This document shows positions 30,145 through 33,622 of a stretch of 33,622 nt of DNA, piece after piece. Within the stretch, counting starts at the first letter, position 1, and each line of letters opens with the position of its first letter. Position numbers and translations under genes: made by a program. A model generated the notes under the pieces. That model worked only from the letters and a program-made list of their open reading frames with translations. It was not told the DNA's origin and ran no database searches. Source of the DNA: Actinomycetota bacterium (GTDB lineage: Bacteria > Actinomycetota > Actinomycetes > Actinomycetales > Dermatophilaceae); NCBI GenBank assembly GCA_020160805.1, contig JAIUPO010000034.1:1-33622 (forward strand), in the 5' to 3' direction.

Positions 30145-31313
30145 TCAAGGATGCCGCGTGACCTCGACCGACGCGATGTGCAGATCCATCGCCGCCTCAA
30201 GGGCGGCTATCGGCTCCGCAAGGTGGGCCTTCGTGGGGCGCCGCGCCCCGGAAAAGGCCGTGACGGTCAAGACCCTCTTGCTGGTCCCGCCGATCCGCCA
30301 ATATCCCGCGAGGCGACCCTGATCAAGGACGGGGGCGAGCAGTTGGCCGTTTTGTTGCTTCCACAGGATGTCGTAGTGGGCCGGGTCGACGAAGCGGGCG
30401 CGGGCTGGCGGATCGAAGCCGCACAGCAATGCATCGAACTCGGGCAGCAGGGCTGTTTCGGGGATGCTCGCGGGTCCGGGCACGTCACCCACCAAGGACC
30501 AATAGATCCGTCCGTCCGGACCGGTCGCGTCGGTCAGCCGGTCCGCCAGGCGGGCAATCGCTCCGTTCACGGCCGTCAGCCCGAGTCCGGACCACCAGGC
30601 GATGTCCTGGCGGCTGCTGGGGCCGTATGCGGTCAGATGCCGCTCGACGATCGCGGTGGCGGTGGCCTGCGGATCGGCGATCCAGGCGTCGCGAGTCTCG
30701 CGCGCCGCCGGACCGAGCACGGCGCCGGCGGCGCGATAGCCGGGGCACCCTGCCCAGACCACGTGCCCTTGAGCGGGCGTCGCACAAGTCCCCCGTGCCC
30801 GAAGGCGAAATACCGCCCGGCCCCGTTCTCCAGTCGGTGTTCGGCCCGCGGGTCGTGTTCGCCGATCCAGGCGGTCAAGTAGCGAAATAGGTCTGCGGGA
30901 GAACGCCATTCGTCGGTGGCGAAGTCTTCGAGGCTGTCCCACGCCTGTCGTGGCGTGGTCTCGACAAGACGCAGGGTGCGGGCGACGAGAGCCGCCTGCC
31001 CCAGGCGCGTCGCGGCGTCGAGCATGGGGTGGTCTTGGGCCGTTGAGGTATGCACGGTCCCGCGCAGGGTTGAGCCGCGCACGAGGCCGAAGCCCTCGTA
31101 TGCCGCGCTCACCGTCTCGTGGCTCACACCCGGCAGGCGTGCCGCGAGGGCGAGGAAAGGCGCTCGGGCATTCTGGCTCTGAATCGGACCGATCCGCGCG
31201 ATCGTGGCCAGCACCTCGGTCACCGTGGGCGTGGACGACGGCGGGTTGGGGAACTGCCGGGCGAGGGTCTGCTGGGCCAGGTCGTCCCAGGTCAGCGGCA
31301 TACCCGTGGTCAC
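30145..31313 (-). pseudogene. Winged-helix DNA-binding protein, AlkZ/HTH_42-like, frameshifted
   Basis: Two frames together give one protein of about 389 residues from the HTH_42 superfamily, which includes the DNA glycosylases AlkZ and YcaQ. The N-terminal part (MPLTWDDLAQQTLARQF... to RRPLKGTWSGQG) is in one frame and the rest (AAGAVLGPAARETRDAW... to EVTRHP) in another. One added C in the CCCC run at 30742-30745 (minus) joins them into the expected ...GAPGYRAAGAVLGPAA. The IQSQN stretch carries a Q-x-Q motif like the AlkZ catalytic one, and RGSTLRGTVH is family-like. The GTG at 31313 overlaps the DNA ligase stop (GTGA); ATG 31301 is the alternative. The frameshift may be real or a sequencing error. 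Function, probably repair of alkylated or crosslinked DNA, is an inference. Confidence 0.82.
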
Positions 31314-32833
31314 CAGCCTCGGATCGCGCGGACGGTGTCGAGGGTGTCGGCCTGATCGGCGCTCTTGTCCTCGCGATAGCGCAGCACGCGGGCGAAACGC
31401 AGCGCCATCCCGCCGGGATAGCGGCTGCTCTTCTGGATGGCGTCGAAGGCGATCTCGACGACCTGCTCCGGTCGGACATAGACGGTGTAGGAGTCGCGGT
31501 GGGTCTCCAACTCCTGGAAGCGCTCGGTCTGCCAGGCCAGCATGGCGTCGGTCATGCCCTTGAAGGTCTTGCCGAGCATGACGAACTCGCCGGTCGCCGA
31601 ATCGCGCGCTCCGAGATGGATATTCGACAAGGTGCCACGCCGTCGGCCGCTGCCCCACTCCACGGCGAGGACCACGAGATCGAGGGTATGTCGTGGCTTG
31701 ACCTTGACCCAGCCGCTCCCGCGCCGGCCGGCGGCATACGGGCTGCTCGGGTCTTTGACGATGACGCCCTCGTGTCCGGCGGCCACCTGGTCGGCAAAGA
31801 AGGCGCTGGCTTCGGTGGGGGAGTCGGTCGCGATGCGGGTCATGCGGGCGTGCTCCGGCACCAGCGCATCAAGGCGGGCGATCCGCTCCGACAGCGGATG
31901 GTCGAGCAGATCTTCCCCGTCGAGATGGAGCAGGTCGAAGAAGCTGGTAACGAGTGGAGTGCTCGACCGCAGGCTGTCGGGATCGGCGCTGGAGGCGGTC
32001 CGGGAACCGGTGACTTGGAAGGGCTCGGGGCGACCATCGGGGCGCGTGGCCACCGTCTCACCGTCCAGGACGATGCGGTCGGCCGGCAGGGCCGCGACCA
32101 ACTCCACAACCTCCGGGAGGCGGTCGGTGATCTCATCGAGCGACCTGGTGAAGAGACGCACTTCGGTCCCGGCCTTGTGCGCCTGGAGTCGGATACCGTC
32201 GATTTTGCGTTCGATGATGCGCTCGGCGTCCCCGGTCATGGCCTCGATGACCTCCGGCGCGCTCCCGGCCAGCATGGGCCGCAGCGGGCGAAGCACCTCG
32301 AGCCCGATCCGCTCCAAGGCGTCGGTGCCTCCGGCCAGCGCCGCTTCGGCGACCGGCGCGGCATACCCCGCGAGCATCACGGCACGCTGGACTGCGGCCA
32401 GTGGAACACCGGCGGCCTTGGCGATGGCGGCGAGCATGACGCCGTCCTGAGCGCCTTGACGCACCCCGCCGAGCATCAGCCCGCGAAGATATTCCTGCTC
32501 GGGCGCGGTGGCTCGGCTGAGCAGGTGCGCCAGCTCGGTGCGTCGCACGCTTGTGGAGCCCGCGCCAGCGGCGGCGGCGAGGACCTCGAAGGCCGCGTCG
32601 ACGTCACGAACCGTCAGAGTCCTCTCGGTTGCTGGCTCCGGCAGCGCGCTCAGACTGCGCCAGCCCACCCCGAGGCGGCGCTGAGGCACGACATTGGAGA
32701 GATATGCCGCCACGAGCGCGACATCCTCAGGGCCCGCGTCGGTAAGCAATTGCGCAACCAACCCGATTTTGGCGTTGCGCGCGGGCGTGGCCACCAGGGC
32801 CGCGGAGGTCTCGACGAGTCGGGCGAGCTGCAT
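31310..32833 (-). CDS. ligB: ATP-dependent DNA ligase
   Basis: This 507-residue ligase joins nicked DNA using ATP and has the same length as mycobacterial LigB. An N-terminal DNA-binding domain (about 1-195) is followed by the adenylation domain with motif I ERKIDGIR (catalytic K210), LDGETVATRP, TSFFDLLHLDGEDL, EGVIVKDPSSPYAAGRRGSGWVKVK (motifs IV-V) and an OB-fold (about 400-507). No Ku or polymerase domain is fused, so it is not the NHEJ LigD. The ATG at 32833 is chosen because CACAAT lies 7 nt upstream and the N-terminus MQLARLVETSAALVATPARN is family-like; another ATG at 32839 and a longer frame to 32863 are possible. It is the first gene of an operon with the AlkZ-like protein. Confidence 0.95.
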   Translation of the reverse strand: MQLARLVETSAALVATPARNAKIGLVAQLLTDAGPEDVALVAAYLSNVVPQRRLGVGWRSLSALPEPATERTLTVRDVDAAFEVLAAAAGAGSTSVRRTELAHLLSRATAPEQEYLRGLMLGGVRQGAQDGVMLAAIAKAAGVPLAAVQRAVMLAGYAAPVAEAALAGGTDALERIGLEVLRPLRPMLAGSAPEVIEAMTGDAERIIERKIDGIRLQAHKAGTEVRLFTRSLDEITDRLPEVVELVAALPADRIVLDGETVATRPDGRPEPFQVTGSRTASSADPDSLRSSTPLVTSFFDLLHLDGEDLLDHPLSERIARLDALVPEHARMTRIATDSPTEASAFFADQVAAGHEGVIVKDPSSPYAAGRRGSGWVKVKPRHTLDLVVLAVEWGSGRRRGTLSNIHLGARDSATGEFVMLGKTFKGMTDAMLAWQTERFQELETHRDSYTVYVRPEQVVEIAFDAIQKSSRYPGGMALRFARVLRYREDKSADQADTLDTVRAIRGW

Positions 32834-32840
32834 ACCCATG

Positions 32841-32846
32841 ATTGTG
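32841..32846 (-). promoter_or_regulatory. -10 hexamer of ligB, leaderless
   Basis: CACAAT on the minus strand, 7 nt from the ATG at 32833. It is one of the less ideal hexamers. Confidence 0.4.
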
Positions 32847-32879
32847 GACGGGCCCACCGACAATGGGAGCGGACGAGCG

Positions 32880-33553
32880 TCAGGCGCGGGTCAGATTCAG
32901 CCACCCGGAGTAGTTGTTGTCGTCGCGCAGATCACCCTGCGTCGCGACCTCGGCAAAGAAGCCCAAGCCTTCCGGGTTGCACACGATGGTGTACGTCAGC
33001 ACGAGGTCAATCGAGCTAAAGGCCGCAAGTTCGTTGGTCGTCGTGAGAACAACTTCGTTATCGGAGGGGTAGTCACGGTCCAGCCACTGGGCAGGGCCGA
33101 GGTGTCGACCGTGCAGTCCGGCGGCAACTGGGTATAGACGGTGATCGGGCCGTTGACGCCGTATGTTGCCCGGTCGCCCTGGTTAGTGACGGGGTAGGTT
33201 ACGACCACTGACGAACCCTGCGTGAAGGTGGTCGACGGCGAGGTCGCGGCGATGATCAGGTCGGGTGTAGGGACGTAGGTCGGCTGCAGGGTTGTGGTCG
33301 TGGAGTTGTTGGACGTGTCGGTTTCGCCGCCCGCTGCGCCCGGGATGCTGGCGGTGAGGTTCAATGGCTGGGTCATATGCGTGAACTGGTAGACGCCGAC
33401 CTCGATCATGGACGTTAGGCCCCCGCCCGCAGCGATAGGGACGGCCGCGTTGTAGCTGAAGAGGAATCCGGCGGTTGTCTCCTCCACCAGGGTCCAGTTG
33501 GGATCACTGATGGTGGCGGTCGGCTCTACTCCATCGGCATGAGGGTGATGCTC
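32880..33553 (-). pseudogene. DUF11/CARDB-like extracellular repeat protein, truncated and frameshifted
   Basis: Residues read as an Ig-like repeat protein of the DUF11 or CARDB kind (PDLIIAATSPSTTFTQGSS, VTYPVTNQGDRATYGVNGPI), typical of secreted actinobacterial surface proteins. The 5' part is missing: the frame is open upstream to a TAG at 33554-33556 with no signal peptide or credible start. After PSGWTVTT the frame shifts: one added C in the CCCC run at 33066-33069 (minus) restores ...TPSDNEVVLTTTNELAAFSSIDLVL... to GWLNLTRA and the stop at 32880. So the true C-terminus is in the other frame. The GTG at 33487 is not a convincing start. It was probably disrupted by the element whose end lies at 33548-33622. 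Confidence 0.75.
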
Positions 33554-33574
33554 CTATTCCGTGTCAAGGTCTGT
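33548..33574 (-). mobile_element. Possible right end of an IS110-like insertion element
   Basis: Immediately after the stop at 33575, the minus strand reads through TTGACA and AATAGGAGCATC, then changes into the DUF11-type coding frame. The DUF11 frame stays open until a TAG inside this stretch (33554-33556), as expected if an element was inserted into that gene. The exact boundary and family are inferred, and the other end is outside the window. Confidence 0.35.
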
Positions 33575-33622
33575 TCATGCGGCGGTGAGCCAGGCGCGGT
33601 AGCGGGCGGCGAGTTCTTGGTT
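33575..33622 (-). CDS. C-terminal end of an unidentified protein, probably a transposase (partial)
   Basis: The minus strand from the window edge is open and reads NQELAARYRAWLTAA followed by TGA at 33575-33577, with GC-rich third positions. This sits directly upstream of a truncated gene. Ten bases after the stop codon lies TTGACA (33562-33567, minus), as in IS110-family right ends where a -35 box becomes part of a promoter when the element circularises. That points to an insertion element, but 15 residues are not enough to name the family. Confidence 0.4.
   Translation of the reverse strand, partial: NQELAARYRAWLTAA

Noticed and set aside
30738-30750. Programmed -1 ribosomal frameshift in the AlkZ-like gene
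   Set aside because: The sequence around the CCCC run lacks a canonical X-XXY-YYZ slippery heptamer in the upstream frame, and the same defect appears in an unrelated gene nearby, which favours an indel or sequencing error.
1-33622. CRISPR arrays, tRNA, rRNA or a phage module
   Set aside because: No direct repeat with regular spacing, no TTCRANYC-type T-arm and no phage structural genes were found on reading both strands.

Overview
The window is high-GC DNA from an actinomycete, most likely a member of Micrococcales. I judge this from the GTG starts, the many 4-nt GTGA/ATGA gene overlaps and the gene content: a mycobacterial-type NirA sulfite reductase, a FabG-InhA pair, divergent glgC/glgM, a LigB-type ATP-dependent DNA ligase and DUF3099. 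The genus cannot be fixed from the sequence. No rRNA, tRNA, CRISPR array or prophage was seen.

Layout, left to right. (1) 1-2880: the tail of an unknown gene, a hairpin, a zinc metallopeptidase (-) and a divergent ABC-F ATPase (+). (2) 3025-3632: a Phd/VapC toxin-antitoxin pair behind a palindromic operator candidate. (3) 3665-9973: a tightly overlapping sulfur-assimilation operon (sulfite reductase, APS reductase, siroheme synthase, sirohydrochlorin chelatase) behind a palindrome-covered promoter, then an ABC exporter. (4) 9978-12160: SURF1 (-), moaA (+), DUF3099 (-). (5) 12256-15961: fabG, inhA and a CphA-like Mur ligase that lacks ATP-grasp and carries a TPR tail. (6) 15965-19635 (-): cyanophycinase and cyanophycin synthetase. 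(7) 19683-24335: serB, glgC (-), glgM (+) and a classical two-domain ArgA (-). (8) 24391-28602: ABC ATPase, NfeD and stomatin-like SPFH protein, then a TauE permease and a SpoU/TrmH methyltransferase. (9) 28612-29768 (-): a HipA-like kinase with DUF3037. (10) 29782-30144: a non-coding stretch with three back-to-back hairpins. (11) 30145-32833 (-): LigB and a frameshifted AlkZ-like winged-helix protein. (12) 32880-33622 (-): a broken DUF11-type gene that runs into what looks like the end of an insertion element.

How the genes work together. NirA and CysH reduce APS through sulfite to sulfide, and CysG plus SirB make the siroheme NirA needs. CphA stores Arg and Asp as cyanophycin and CphB degrades it, while GlgC/GlgM feed alpha-glucan storage and ArgA starts arginine synthesis, so the centre of the window is rich in carbon and nitrogen storage. 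The most novel item is the second CphA-like ligase (13766-15961), an apparent CphA paralogue reduced to its N-terminal and Mur-ligase domains and fused to a TPR domain.

Two patterns run through the window. At least 14 transcription units start with a TANNNT-like hexamer placed 6-8 nt before the start codon, meaning leaderless mRNAs. Two separate genes carry frameshifts that are both repaired by adding one C to a CCCC run, which suggests homopolymer sequencing errors or a shared mutational mechanism.
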